Assembly (NCBI GenBank): GCA_947503525.1
Contig: CANNEA010000010.1
Location: 62,001-126,000 of the forward strand
Length of the DNA: 64,000 bases
Direction of reading: 5' to 3'
Origin: an uncultured Carboxylicivirga sp.
Lineage (GTDB): Bacteria > Bacteroidota > Bacteroidia > Bacteroidales > Marinilabiliaceae
Below the pieces are notes generated by a model, which searched no databases, was not told where the DNA came from, and saw only the letters and a list, made by a program, of their open reading frames with translations. The position numbers were made by a program, and so were the translations under genes. Below are positions 44,086-53,392 of this stretch, one piece after another. Position 1 is the first letter of the stretch; each line of letters begins with the position of its first letter.

Positions 44086-45003
44086 ATGCCAATAAAAATA
44101 CCAGATGCTCTTCCGGCACGTAATGTGCTCGAGAAAGAGAATGTTTTTGTCATTGGGGAATCCAAGGCTTTACATCAGGACATAAGACCACTAAAAATTC
44201 TGATTTTAAACCTTATGCCCCTAAAAATCGCAACTGAGTCGCACCTTTTAAGAGTGCTTTCAAACAGCCCCTTACAAGTGGAAGTCGACTTTCTTATGAC
44301 TTCGAGCCATGTTTCAAAAAACACGCCTCGTGAGCATCTCTTCTCATTTTATAAAGTATTTAGTGAAGTAAAATCACAGAAATACGATGGGATGATAATT
44401 ACCGGAGCTCCCGTTGAACTTTTGGAGTTTGAAGCTGTAAATTATTGGCAGGAGCTAAGCGAAATAATGGATTGGAGTAGTACTAACGTAACCAGCACAT
44501 TTCACATCTGCTGGGGCGCTCAGGCAGGTCTTTATCATCACTATGGAATAAAAAAATATCCTCTCAAACAAAAAATGTTTGGTGTATTTAAGCATACAGT
44601 TGAAGACAGACATGAACCTTTAATGAGAGGTTTCAACGACTTGTATCATGCCCCACACTCCCGATATACTGAGGTACGTCTGGATGAAATAGAAAAGCAT
44701 AAAGATTTAATCTTGTTATCTGCTTCGAAAAAGGCCGGGGTATATATGGTTATGTCGAAAGACAGAAGGCAAATATTTGTGACCGGACATTCTGAGTATG
44801 ATGCCCTGACATTAAATGAGGAATACAGAAGAGACCTGGAGAAAGGTCTTGACATTGAAATACCTGAGAACTATTTCCCGGATAATGATCCGCAACAGGA
44901 GCCGATGGTACTTTGGCGAAGCCATGCGAGTTTATTATACTCTAACTGGCTTAATCATTACGTGTACCAGGCAACACCATTTCAACTTGACCAAATCCAT
45001 TAG
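44086..45003 (+). CDS. metA: Homoserine O-acetyltransferase, MetA fold
   Basis: 305 residues, full length for MetA. The catalytic Cys142 (HICWGAQAG), His235 and Glu237 (GHSEYD) are at the E. coli positions. Residue 111 is Glu (GAPVELLEF), where succinyl-CoA users such as E. coli have Gly. Published work on MetA shows that Glu111 goes with acetyl-CoA, so this should make O-acetylhomoserine for methionine synthesis. It is four bases ahead of the HAD gene. Confidence 0.93.
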   Translation: MPIKIPDALPARNVLEKENVFVIGESKALHQDIRPLKILILNLMPLKIATESHLLRVLSNSPLQVEVDFLMTSSHVSKNTPREHLFSFYKVFSEVKSQKYDGMIITGAPVELLEFEAVNYWQELSEIMDWSSTNVTSTFHICWGAQAGLYHHYGIKKYPLKQKMFGVFKHTVEDRHEPLMRGFNDLYHAPHSRYTEVRLDEIEKHKDLILLSASKKAGVYMVMSKDRRQIFVTGHSEYDALTLNEEYRRDLEKGLDIEIPENYFPDNDPQQEPMVLWRSHASLLYSNWLNHYVYQATPFQLDQIH

Positions 45004-45006
45004 TAT

Positions 45007-45813
45007 ATGATAAAGTTGTTGGCCACCGATTTAGACGGCACTATTCATACGCGAAATAATGGATTTAATAAAAGGGATATTGATACGCTAAAGACCATTG
45101 GAAAAAATGGCATGTTGCGGGTAATTGCTACAGGCCGAACATTTCAGTCTGCATTGTCGGTATTACCTGACGATTTTCCAATAGATTATCTTGTATTTTC
45201 TTCAGGAGCCGGAATATATGATTGGCACAAAAAAGAAATGCTTCACACATGCAATCTTGGTTTTGAAAACTCCAAACATGTCATTGGCATTTTAAACGAA
45301 AACAAAGTGGAATATACGGTACACCATCCGATTCCTGATAATCACATTTTCTTTCATTCGGTGGCACCTGATCCTCATCCCGACTTTGAACGCTATATTG
45401 AGTTTAATAAAGTACATGCCATACCGGAAGAACAGGAATTAGCTCAGCTTGATTATTCCCAAACTTTAGCTTTTGTTGATAATATGACCGTTTTCGATAA
45501 AATTAAAGCTCAACTCAAGGGAGTAAAAACCATCAGAGCAACTTCCCCCATTGACGGGAATAGCATTTGGATGGAATGCTTTAACACTAAGGTATCAAAA
45601 GCCATGGGCATTAAATGGCTTTGTGATTTACTAAATATTAACAGCAATGATGTGGTAGCTATTGGAAACGACTACAACGATTTGGATATGCTTAATTACT
45701 TTCCTGAAGCCTATGTGGTAGCTAATGCACCTAAGGAATTAAGGCAACAATACAAGCATTTAAACGATGTTACTTCTGCCCCTCTTGCTGATTGGTACAA
45801 AAGGCACCATTAA
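45007..45813 (+). CDS. HAD-superfamily hydrolase, Cof type
   Basis: 268 residues. DLDGT at 8-12 holds the nucleophile Asp8 and acid/base Asp10, ATGRT is motif II and AIGNDYNDLDML motif IV; a large C2 cap lies between. Cof-type enzymes remove phosphate from sugar phosphates or cofactors such as FMN; no substrate can be assigned. Its 3' end overlaps the converging DUF3108 gene by four bases, so no terminator separates them. Confidence 0.9.
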   Translation: MIKLLATDLDGTIHTRNNGFNKRDIDTLKTIGKNGMLRVIATGRTFQSALSVLPDDFPIDYLVFSSGAGIYDWHKKEMLHTCNLGFENSKHVIGILNENKVEYTVHHPIPDNHIFFHSVAPDPHPDFERYIEFNKVHAIPEEQELAQLDYSQTLAFVDNMTVFDKIKAQLKGVKTIRATSPIDGNSIWMECFNTKVSKAMGIKWLCDLLNINSNDVVAIGNDYNDLDMLNYFPEAYVVANAPKELRQQYKHLNDVTSAPLADWYKRHH

Positions 45814-46640
45814 TTATCGCTTAAAATTTCTGCTTGCATAGGATGACGCAGACCTTCAGCTCCGGTAAAAACAGCTTTAACCGAACCTATTAATATTTTG
45901 GCCTCAACAATTATAGGTATTCGGTTTAAATCATCGGTTACCCACACCGTCATATCTTCCCCACTTTTAAATATGGTACCCTCAACCAATAAGGGAGAAA
46001 ATTTCAGACAGTTAAAGCGTCTTCCATCTCTGTTTTTAATACTTTCCTTCCCCAAATAACGAATGTAAATATCATGAATCTCGCCATCTACCAGCATGCT
46101 AATTGGAATTTTATCACCTTCATTATATATGGAGTAATCGATATTACGGGCCTTATACACCATGGTAAGAATATCAAACGAACATTCCTTCCAGGGGAAT
46201 GATTTGATAAGAAGTGGCTCATCCTCTTTTTTGATTCTGGCCGAAACTGAACGTTTATCCTGATTAAAGCGATAATGATAGCTGGCATGGGTGCTTCCTT
46301 CATTTGTTTCCCGCCTGAACTCAAAAGGTTCCAGAAACATAGTATCTGAAATTACTTCAAAGGTATCTCGTACTTTATACAGCTTATCGTAGCCTTTATA
46401 AGTACTCCCATGTGCCTTTAAATGATAAGCGGCTTTGCTTTCATATCGAGTAGAATCAACTGTAAAAGATACATGACCGGCGTTCAGCCAAATAAATCCC
46501 CAGTTATAATAAGCATGATAACTGACCTTCTCTCCGGATTGAAAAGAGAAATTAGCATCCTTACATTGTGCATCTATACGACCTAGTGATAAACTGAAAA
46601 ATAAAATAATGAAGCTAATTTTACCTACAACCTGACGCAT
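45810..46640 (-). CDS. DUF3108 family exported protein
   Basis: 276 residues from the ATG at 46640; the frame also opens at a GTG at 46673 but the ATG gives a normal signal peptide (cut near RIDAQ). The mature protein is beta-rich with the DUF3108 start FQSGEKVSYHAYYNWGFIWLNAG. Biochemical role unknown; related proteins are periplasmic or outer-membrane linked. It is the last gene of a three-gene minus-strand unit. Confidence 0.82.
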   Translation of the reverse strand: MRQVVGKISFIILFFSLSLGRIDAQCKDANFSFQSGEKVSYHAYYNWGFIWLNAGHVSFTVDSTRYESKAAYHLKAHGSTYKGYDKLYKVRDTFEVISDTMFLEPFEFRRETNEGSTHASYHYRFNQDKRSVSARIKKEDEPLLIKSFPWKECSFDILTMVYKARNIDYSIYNEGDKIPISMLVDGEIHDIYIRYLGKESIKNRDGRRFNCLKFSPLLVEGTIFKSGEDMTVWVTDDLNRIPIIVEAKILIGSVKAVFTGAEGLRHPMQAEILSDN

Positions 46641-46691
46641 CCAAACACATTTGTAATTATTATTCTTCTCCACAAAGCAATAATCAGGCCC

Positions 46692-47003
46692 TTATTTCTT
46701 CACTTCACCAATCCTTTTTTCAATTGAATTGATTTTACCGTGCATTCTATCACCTTTACCTTTTTGAGCATCAATAGTAATGGCACAATATACACGATCC
46801 GAAATCTCATTCAGTATATCATAGCTTTGCTGGACAATAGATAAAGCTTCGGCCATGGTTTCGGTTTCAATGGTTGTCCCCATAGGATTAAGTTTATAAT
46901 CTACTCCACTACTATCAATATGTTTGATTACTTTACTCACATACTGACTAACACTGTCTCCCTTATCGGTTGGAAACATGGCAAAATTAAGCATTACTGA
47001 CAT
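46692..47003 (-). CDS. MTH1187/YkoF-like thiamine-binding protein
   Basis: 103 residues, one small alpha/beta domain (DUF77). The MGTTIETETMAEALSIV segment, with the conserved G-T-x-hydrophobic-E pattern, identifies the family. Members bind thiamine or its precursors and may shuttle or sense them. It starts six bases after the Ig-like gene ends. Confidence 0.85.
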   Translation of the reverse strand: MSVMLNFAMFPTDKGDSVSQYVSKVIKHIDSSGVDYKLNPMGTTIETETMAEALSIVQQSYDILNEISDRVYCAITIDAQKGKGDRMHGKINSIEKRIGEVKK

Positions 47004-47009
47004 AGCTAT

Positions 47010-48869
47010 TTAATCTTTTTTCTTTGGTTTACGAAATTGGCGAGAAAACAAATCAACACTAAATTTATTTGGGTTCCACTCAACTAATCCATCCCAATTA
47101 GCCCTTAATGTGACTTTTTCATGGTAATAAATCAATTTTTCCGGCTGAATGCGCTCATAATAATTTCCATCATCCCATTGGCCATTATCATTTTCATCCA
47201 CAACTATCCTAAACATATATTGTCCCGGATTTAAATATCTGAATCCAATTTTTCCTGAGGCAGGGCACCTGCGCTGTTGCACCACATCATCATTTTTATT
47301 AAGCACTTGAACCAGCCAATTATCCTGAGGATCTATTATTTTGATGTAAACAATTCCATAATCTTCAATCTCTTTAATAGTTATACTTGATCGAATTGGA
47401 CCGTTATGCAGTCCATAGATATCCACTATTGAAGCTGAATCGATGGAAAGCTCATATTTACCACCGGGAATCCATTCCTTGTCTATGGTGTACCTTCTGA
47501 TATTTATAGTATCCTTCTCAAGTTCAAAATCAACCAAAACAGGAATGGTATCTTCATAGAAAAATAAATTAATAGCATCATAATCAAAGGATACAGCTGG
47601 CGCTTTTAATTCAAATGAGATCTTTCCATATACATCCACCTTTGTTTTCACGTCCTTCAGGGTCAACAATGGAATTGGTTCAGGTTTATCATCATCCTTC
47701 TTCTTTTTCTTCTTTTTCTTCTTCTCCACTTCAAAATGATACATCGCTATGGTATCGATTCTCGTATATGGTACATCCATTGAGTCCAGCATTTGATATC
47801 TCAGACGAACTGACAATGAATCCATATTATAATAGGTACTATCGTTAATCCAATAGGTAACCGTATCGTTATTAAATGAGCTCTCAGTTAAAAACAAATC
47901 GCTAAGTTCTTCTTTACCTGTTAATTCAATAGTAGGCACTTGCTCCTGATCTCTGTTAAAATAGTAAGTCAGTTTAGCTTTCTCCTTTCGTTCCTCACTG
48001 ACCAGATACTGACGTTCGTAATCGTGTTGAAATAAATACAACTCTGCGCTATCTGGTGTATAAACCAATTTTGTATAGCGATGCAATGAATCAACTTCCA
48101 ATGAATCAATATGAATTGTATCCACAAATTCGCGATATTCAAATGATGGTTCCACAATAACATCGGACCAGGCCATTTTCTCACCTGGCTGATCAAATTT
48201 GAAATTACGATTTGCATCATCTAAAGCAAACAATCGATATTGTCCGGGGCGAACATTTAAAATAGAAAACTCACCAACAGAGTTCGTTTTTGCCAGTCGT
48301 ATAGGCACGAGTGTTTGAACTGCTGTATCATTCAGGTTTTCATGCAAAAACACAAAAACCCCTTCTGAAGGTGATAAATCATCAGCATCCCAAACGTTTC
48401 CAGACACCTTTAATGAATCGATAAACTCGCCCGTTGAAAAACTAAAACTATAGTTTTCAAGAACATTTCCTTCATTATTATCCACAATCGCATCAGCAAA
48501 ATCCAGTGAATAAGTGGTATTGGGCTGCAAATCTTCATTAAATATAACTTCCAGTTTGTTCCCTCTTGCTTCAACAGTTGGTTGCTCATTCATTGGAGGC
48601 GAAATAACAAACTTTTGACGAACATCTTTTAATTCAATCAGCTCATCAAATTCAATTATAATCTCATTTTTCTGATAATTCAATGCATTGTTTCTGGGCG
48701 TAGATCGAACCACAACAGGAGGATCCTCATCCTTTTCTCCACCTGTAGGCATGCCCACATTAGCACAGGATTTAACAACGAATACAATTAGAACAACAAT
48801 ACCGATATGAAGCAATCTCTTTTTCAAAGCAGAATAGTTTATTTCACGCAAATTTATAAAGATTATCAT
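47010..48869 (-). CDS. Ig-like (Big_5) domain lipoprotein
   Basis: 619 residues. VVLIVFVVKSC (Cys35) is the lipobox. Residues about 50-150 form a Big_5 Ig-like domain (VVVRSTPRNNALNYQKNEIIIEFDELIEL), followed by a carboxypeptidase-regulatory-like beta-sandwich and other beta domains. A run of Lys then Asp occurs near residue 390. Known only as a conserved Bacteroidota lipoprotein. The start is uncertain: a TAAATTTG promoter-like box lies inside the first codons (48849-48856), so translation may begin at a TTG at 48827, which still leaves a complete signal peptide. Confidence 0.8.
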   Translation of the reverse strand: MIIFINLREINYSALKKRLLHIGIVVLIVFVVKSCANVGMPTGGEKDEDPPVVVRSTPRNNALNYQKNEIIIEFDELIELKDVRQKFVISPPMNEQPTVEARGNKLEVIFNEDLQPNTTYSLDFADAIVDNNEGNVLENYSFSFSTGEFIDSLKVSGNVWDADDLSPSEGVFVFLHENLNDTAVQTLVPIRLAKTNSVGEFSILNVRPGQYRLFALDDANRNFKFDQPGEKMAWSDVIVEPSFEYREFVDTIHIDSLEVDSLHRYTKLVYTPDSAELYLFQHDYERQYLVSEERKEKAKLTYYFNRDQEQVPTIELTGKEELSDLFLTESSFNNDTVTYWINDSTYYNMDSLSVRLRYQMLDSMDVPYTRIDTIAMYHFEVEKKKKKKKKKDDDKPEPIPLLTLKDVKTKVDVYGKISFELKAPAVSFDYDAINLFFYEDTIPVLVDFELEKDTINIRRYTIDKEWIPGGKYELSIDSASIVDIYGLHNGPIRSSITIKEIEDYGIVYIKIIDPQDNWLVQVLNKNDDVVQQRRCPASGKIGFRYLNPGQYMFRIVVDENDNGQWDDGNYYERIQPEKLIYYHEKVTLRANWDGLVEWNPNKFSVDLFSRQFRKPKKKD

Positions 48870-49054
48870 TTATCACGCTATATTTTATTAGCTGTGTGTC
48901 ATCTCTTATTAAATTATGTAGCAGTTCTATGTATTCGGATTTACTTTTTAATCCTTAGGGAAAAGTATTTATTATAGAGATCAACGGTAATATACAGTGC
49001 AAAAAATCATTCTCACCGCTATTATTATTCAATATCTAAGCCTTAAAATTCCAA

Positions 49055-49084
49055 TTGTAAGCAAACTAAAAAATGATAACTTTG
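49055..49084 (+). promoter_or_regulatory. Promoter of the coiled-coil protein gene
   Basis: TTG at 49055-49057, 19 bases, then TAACTTTG at 49077-49084 match the -33/-7 consensus. The start codon is 29 bases downstream. Confidence 0.65.
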
Positions 49085-49113
49085 CGTTCTAAGTAGAAAG
49101 CGCACAAACTATC

Positions 49114-50004
49114 ATGGAAAATCAGACACCGAAGACCTCTAACAATAAAACAATATATATTATTTCAGCAATAGCACTTGTATTAATTGCAGCTGTGCTG
49201 GTATTATACCTTAACAATCGAAAAGAATACCAAGCTGTTGTTGAAGAACTAACCGAAGAAAAGGTACTTTTAACTGAAGAATTTCAGACATTAGCCTTGG
49301 ACTACGACTCGCTTTATAGCAATAACGATACGCTTAATCTTCAACTGGAGCAAGAGCGCGAAAAAATTTCTCATCTGATTGAAGAGATTAAAACCATTAA
49401 AGCTACCAATTCATCAAAGATTAGAGAGTACAAAAAAGAATTGGCTTCGCTTAGGGGAGTAATGAAGAGTTTTGTTGTGCAGATCGACTCTCTGAATCAA
49501 CGCAACCAGGAATTAACTCAAGAGAATCAACAATACAGAAATCGCTACAATAAAGTACAAAGTTCGTTTAAGGAACTGGAAAAGCAAAAAGAACAACTTG
49601 TTGAAAAAATTGAAATTGCTTCACAACTGGAAACCTATAATTACGAAATACAAGGCCTGAACAGTAAAGATCGCAGTACAAAAAAGGCCCGTAATGTATC
49701 CAAAATAAGAGTTTGCTTTACCATTCAGAAGAACATTACATCTCCTATTGGAGAAAAACTGATTTATTTGAGAATAATGCGTCCAGACGAAGCGCTTTTA
49801 GTTCAAACTTTAGAGGATAAATTTGAGTATGAGGGTGAAGAAATAAACTTTTCTTCGAGCCGGGTTATTGAATATGGAGGTGAAGAACTGGATGTTTGTG
49901 TCTTCTACAAAGCTGATGAAGGTGAATTATTATCCGGCACCTATACTGCAGATCTCTTTGCCGATGGTTACAATATTGGTACGGCGGAGTTTGAGTTGAA
50001 GTAA
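49114..50004 (+). CDS. Membrane-anchored coiled-coil protein
   Basis: 296 residues. A single membrane helix (13-31) is followed by a long coiled coil (about 36-180, heptads rich in Glu, Leu, Gln) and a C-terminal beta domain (about 195-296) beginning KIRVCFTIQKNITSPIGEKLIYLRI. The layout suggests a periplasmic spacer carrying a small binding domain. I do not recognise a named family. Monocistronic. Confidence 0.75.
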   Translation: MENQTPKTSNNKTIYIISAIALVLIAAVLVLYLNNRKEYQAVVEELTEEKVLLTEEFQTLALDYDSLYSNNDTLNLQLEQEREKISHLIEEIKTIKATNSSKIREYKKELASLRGVMKSFVVQIDSLNQRNQELTQENQQYRNRYNKVQSSFKELEKQKEQLVEKIEIASQLETYNYEIQGLNSKDRSTKKARNVSKIRVCFTIQKNITSPIGEKLIYLRIMRPDEALLVQTLEDKFEYEGEEINFSSSRVIEYGGEELDVCVFYKADEGELLSGTYTADLFADGYNIGTAEFELK

Positions 50005-50159
50005 ATCTTTATTCTTCAATTTTCTGGTCTACTAATAATTCGCGGTTTCCAATCCATAAAATACATCAATTGTCATCCTTACACATTTAAACTCTACGGT
50101 ATTAGTCACCACCCCAACCCTTAGTTCATGAGGTTTAGCATTTATTTAGCACAGCAAAC

Positions 50160-50345
50160 TTGCTTCTGAAGAGATTAAATCGCCTATTGAAATTATTGTC
50201 TGAACTAAGCAATAATAAGGATCACATCAGTCAAAAAAATGCACAGGCGTCTGACAAAATAAATTCAAGTCTTAATGAACTGAATGAACAAGCTGATGCT
50301 TTATTGCAAATTATCAAACACTTTAAGTTCAGAAAAGCCGCTTAG
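50160..50345 (+). pseudogene. Short ORF resembling the C-terminal tail of a chemoreceptor
   Basis: 61 codons opening at a TTG, with no ATG in frame and a stop 42 bases upstream. The peptide is helical, and its end (ISQKNAQASDKINSSLN, then ELNEQADALLQIIKHFKF) resembles the last 35 residues of methyl-accepting chemotaxis proteins (NA-AS-x-I-SS, EL-x-x-QA-x-x-L, FFK). It may be the remnant of a lost receptor or a small independent protein. The rest of 50005-50589 shows no other gene. Confidence 0.4.
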
Positions 50346-50589
50346 TTTAAACCCTTTTTTCTTTATTATGGTGATCTCATCAGTTTTTATTATTTTGCCA
50401 GACCCCAGATAAGTTACAATATAAAGGCAGCACAACACAAAACAACTACACAAAGTGCATTCACCCCTTATATCTAGACATTTGTAAAAGTTACTATTTA
50501 AAAGTCGAACAAACTAAGTAAGATAATTGCTTTATATAGGAATTTCTGATTTTTAATTTGATTTTGACCATAAATAGCAAGGCATATAA

Positions 50590-50853
50590 ATGATTCACAT
50601 CAACAGAATAGAAAGGCTTAGCGCCCCACATAAATTGTGCATTCCTGATTGCTCAAAACAAAGAATTGGGGATATGTGCGACAAATGCACTAGGCCTGGT
50701 TTTTACGGACCCAATTACGAATTGAAAGTCAATATTAAAGGCAAATTTGATCAAGCAACAAGAATTGTGGGTAAACTAAAAGCCACAAACTATCAATTAC
50801 GTCAAATCAAATTAATCGAAACTAAAAATAACTATCTGGAATATTACGTTTAA
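50590..50853 (+). CDS. Small four-cysteine protein next to aromatic amino acid hydroxylase
   Basis: 87 residues. Cys17, Cys21, Cys30 and Cys33 (CIPDC, then CDKC) could bind zinc or an Fe-S cluster; the C-terminal half is a short beta/helix region. No family recognised. It precedes the hydroxylase by 24 bases in the same direction, so it is likely cotranscribed. Confidence 0.6.
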   Translation: MIHINRIERLSAPHKLCIPDCSKQRIGDMCDKCTRPGFYGPNYELKVNIKGKFDQATRIVGKLKATNYQLRQIKLIETKNNYLEYYV

Positions 50854-50877
50854 GCCCCCTTACAAAACCTAAACAAT

Positions 50878-52602
50878 ATGTCAATCAACGAAAACATTCA
50901 ACGACTCCCTCAACATTTAAAACAATTTATTGTAGATCAACACTACGAAAAATATACCGCAGTAGATCATGCCGTTTGGCGATACATCATGCGATTAAAC
51001 TATCATTTTCTGAAGCGCACAGCCCACTCATCCTATTTCAAAGGGCTGGAAGCAACCGGAATAAGCATTAATCGAATTCCAAAAATAGATGAGATGAATA
51101 GCATTCTTTCCCAAATTGGTTGGGGAGCTGTATGTGTAGATGGATTTATCCCTCCAGCAGCTTTTATGGAATTTCAGGCCTACAAAGTGCTAGTGATCGC
51201 AGCAGACATGCGCCATATCAATCATATCGAATATACACCTGCTCCGGATATCGTACACGAGGCGGCCGGACATGCTCCCATCATAGTTGACCCTGCCTAT
51301 GCCGAATACCTTCGCCTTTTTGGTGAAATTGGAAGTAAAGCCCTTTCATCCAAGCGCGATTATGATTTATATGAAGCCGTAAGAAAGTTATCCATACTGA
51401 AAGAAAACCCAGAAGCGAGCAATAAAGAAATTAAGGATGCAGAGAATGAATTAAATTCTGTTTCAAATGATATGGGGCCGGCATCAGAAATGGCTAAGCT
51501 GCGCAACCTGCATTGGTGGACAGTTGAATACGGATTAATCGGAGACATAGATCAACCACAGATTTATGGAGCAGGATTATTGTCGTCCATTGGCGAAAGC
51601 GAAGCTTGCTTAAAAGAAGAAGTTGAGAAAATTCATTACAGCACCGAAGCATCGGAATACGACTTTGACATCACAACACAACAACCTCAACTATTTGTAA
51701 GTCCAAGCTTTTCGAACTTAATAACCGTGCTCAATCAATTTGCCGATCAAATGGCATTTAGAAAAGGAGGAATTGAAAGCCTGTTAAAGGCCATTGAATC
51801 GGAAGGATTAAACACTTGTCAGTTGGATAGCGGAATTCAAATCAGTGGAATATTTACAAAGGTGATTAAAACGAGAGAAGGCGAACCGGCTTACATAAAC
51901 ACCACCGGATCAACTATGTTATCCGAATCCAATAAGATGCTTATTGGCCATGGTACATCCGCACATAAGGAAGGTTTTGGAACACCAATAGGTAAAATTG
52001 TGAGTCCTAAGCTTGATTTGCATAATGCTACAATAACAGAATTATCGGAGCACAATATCAATATGGGCCAAGGCATCAAGCTTGAATTTGAAAGTGGTGT
52101 AATTGTCCAAGGCCATTTGGACTACATTCGTAAGAATAGTCTGGGCAGAAATATCATAATGAGTTTTTCAGATTGCACAGTAAACCTGAACGAACAGATC
52201 TTATTTATGCCTGAATGGGGTATTTTTGACATGGCCATTGGTACAAGTATTCAATCGGTATTTTCGGGAGCTGCAGATAAAACTGAATATGAAGAACTAA
52301 GCCATGTCTCACCTACCCCAACTGTGGTTCATAACTATAATGATTCGAAATATATTGATCTATATAAGCAAGTAAGATTGCTTCGGGAAAATAAAAACAC
52401 GAATAAGCTGAACTTGCTTTTAGAAGATGCGACCAAACATTATCCGAGCGAATGGTTAGTATTTCTTGAATTATACGAAATTGCCCTTAAGAATAAGCAT
52501 GAGCTAAAAGATCAGATATTGCAACATTTGAATGCTATCGATCAACAAAATCCTGAATTTTCAACTTTGATTAAAAATGGATTACTCTTGTTAAGTAGTT
52601 AA
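50878..52602 (+). CDS. Aromatic amino acid hydroxylase (phenylalanine 4-monooxygenase-like) with long C-terminal extension
   Basis: 574 residues, about twice the length of bacterial PhhA. The catalytic domain is at 1 to about 290. The iron ligands are His127 and His132 (VHEAAGHAP) and Glu217 (WWTVEYGL). The stretch between His132 and Glu217 is some 40 residues longer than in the classical enzyme, with an added helical insertion (about 155-205). Residues about 300-574 have no counterpart in PhhA; they include a predicted beta-rich region and end in a helical region. The enzymes hydroxylate Phe, Tyr or Trp with tetrahydropterin and O2. Substrate unknown; the SDR downstream may regenerate or make the pterin. 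Confidence 0.85.
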   Translation: MSINENIQRLPQHLKQFIVDQHYEKYTAVDHAVWRYIMRLNYHFLKRTAHSSYFKGLEATGISINRIPKIDEMNSILSQIGWGAVCVDGFIPPAAFMEFQAYKVLVIAADMRHINHIEYTPAPDIVHEAAGHAPIIVDPAYAEYLRLFGEIGSKALSSKRDYDLYEAVRKLSILKENPEASNKEIKDAENELNSVSNDMGPASEMAKLRNLHWWTVEYGLIGDIDQPQIYGAGLLSSIGESEACLKEEVEKIHYSTEASEYDFDITTQQPQLFVSPSFSNLITVLNQFADQMAFRKGGIESLLKAIESEGLNTCQLDSGIQISGIFTKVIKTREGEPAYINTTGSTMLSESNKMLIGHGTSAHKEGFGTPIGKIVSPKLDLHNATITELSEHNINMGQGIKLEFESGVIVQGHLDYIRKNSLGRNIIMSFSDCTVNLNEQILFMPEWGIFDMAIGTSIQSVFSGAADKTEYEELSHVSPTPTVVHNYNDSKYIDLYKQVRLLRENKNTNKLNLLLEDATKHYPSEWLVFLELYEIALKNKHELKDQILQHLNAIDQQNPEFSTLIKNGLLLLSS

Positions 52603-52630
52603 ACGATCAATAAGTTAAGCTTAAACTTTA

Positions 52631-53341
52631 ATGAATATGAACATTGTTATAACAGGTGCCAGCAAGGGAATTGGATATGCCACAGCTTTGGCTTTGGCTT
52701 CAAGTGGTCAACATCATATTATTGCCATTGCACGCTCAAAAGAAGGGCTGGATAAACTTAAGAATGAACTTCCGGTTGATAGTCCGTCTCAGCTGACTTG
52801 TCTGAATTTTGATCTGGCTGAAAAAGATTATTCTGCCTTAGCTGAAAGCATTAGCTCCACCTTTAAAGGCCTTGTGGATGTGCTTATTAATAATGCAGGC
52901 TATCTAATCAATAAACCTTTCCTGGAACTGGATGATGATGATTGGCAAGCCATGTTTAATATTAATGTATTTGCTGTTGCCCGATTATCCCGAACATTAT
53001 TTCCACTGCTGGATAACTCAAAATTGGCACACATCCTTAATATCGGATCAATGGGGGGTGTTCAGGGCACTGAGAAATTTCCCGGCTTATCAGGCTATAG
53101 TACCAGCAAAGGAGCCATTAATACTTTAACTGAAGTCATGGCAAAAGAATTTGAGGATACTAACATAAAAGTCAACTGCATTAATCCGGGAGCTGTGCAA
53201 ACCCAAATGTTAGAACAAGCTTTCCCGGGCTATCAGGCAGAAGTTAAACCAAATGACATTGCCCAATACATTGCCAACTTTGCAACAAGGGGCCACAAGG
53301 TAATGAATGGCCGATTACATGAAGTTAGTTTAAGAGGATGA
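52631..53341 (+). CDS. SDR oxidoreductase, possibly sepiapterin reductase-like
   Basis: 236 residues. TGASKGIG near the N-terminus, NNAG at about 90-93 and the catalytic YSTSK in the second half define a classical SDR. It is 28 bases after the hydroxylase and likely in the same operon. SDRs next to pterin-dependent hydroxylases are good candidates for making or recycling tetrahydropterin; this is inference from context. A start at either ATG (52631 or 52637) is possible. Confidence 0.82.
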   Translation: MNMNIVITGASKGIGYATALALASSGQHHIIAIARSKEGLDKLKNELPVDSPSQLTCLNFDLAEKDYSALAESISSTFKGLVDVLINNAGYLINKPFLELDDDDWQAMFNINVFAVARLSRTLFPLLDNSKLAHILNIGSMGGVQGTEKFPGLSGYSTSKGAINTLTEVMAKEFEDTNIKVNCINPGAVQTQMLEQAFPGYQAEVKPNDIAQYIANFATRGHKVMNGRLHEVSLRG

Positions 53342-53392
53342 AAATTAATAAGCGGTAGCTCTAAATTAACAACTCATCTCTTTTACCTGAAG

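Noticed and set aside
47690-47730. Short tandem-like run in the Ig-like gene (TTC/TTT repeats)
   Set aside because: It encodes the Lys run of the protein in frame and is ordinary low-complexity coding sequence; no sign of frameshift.
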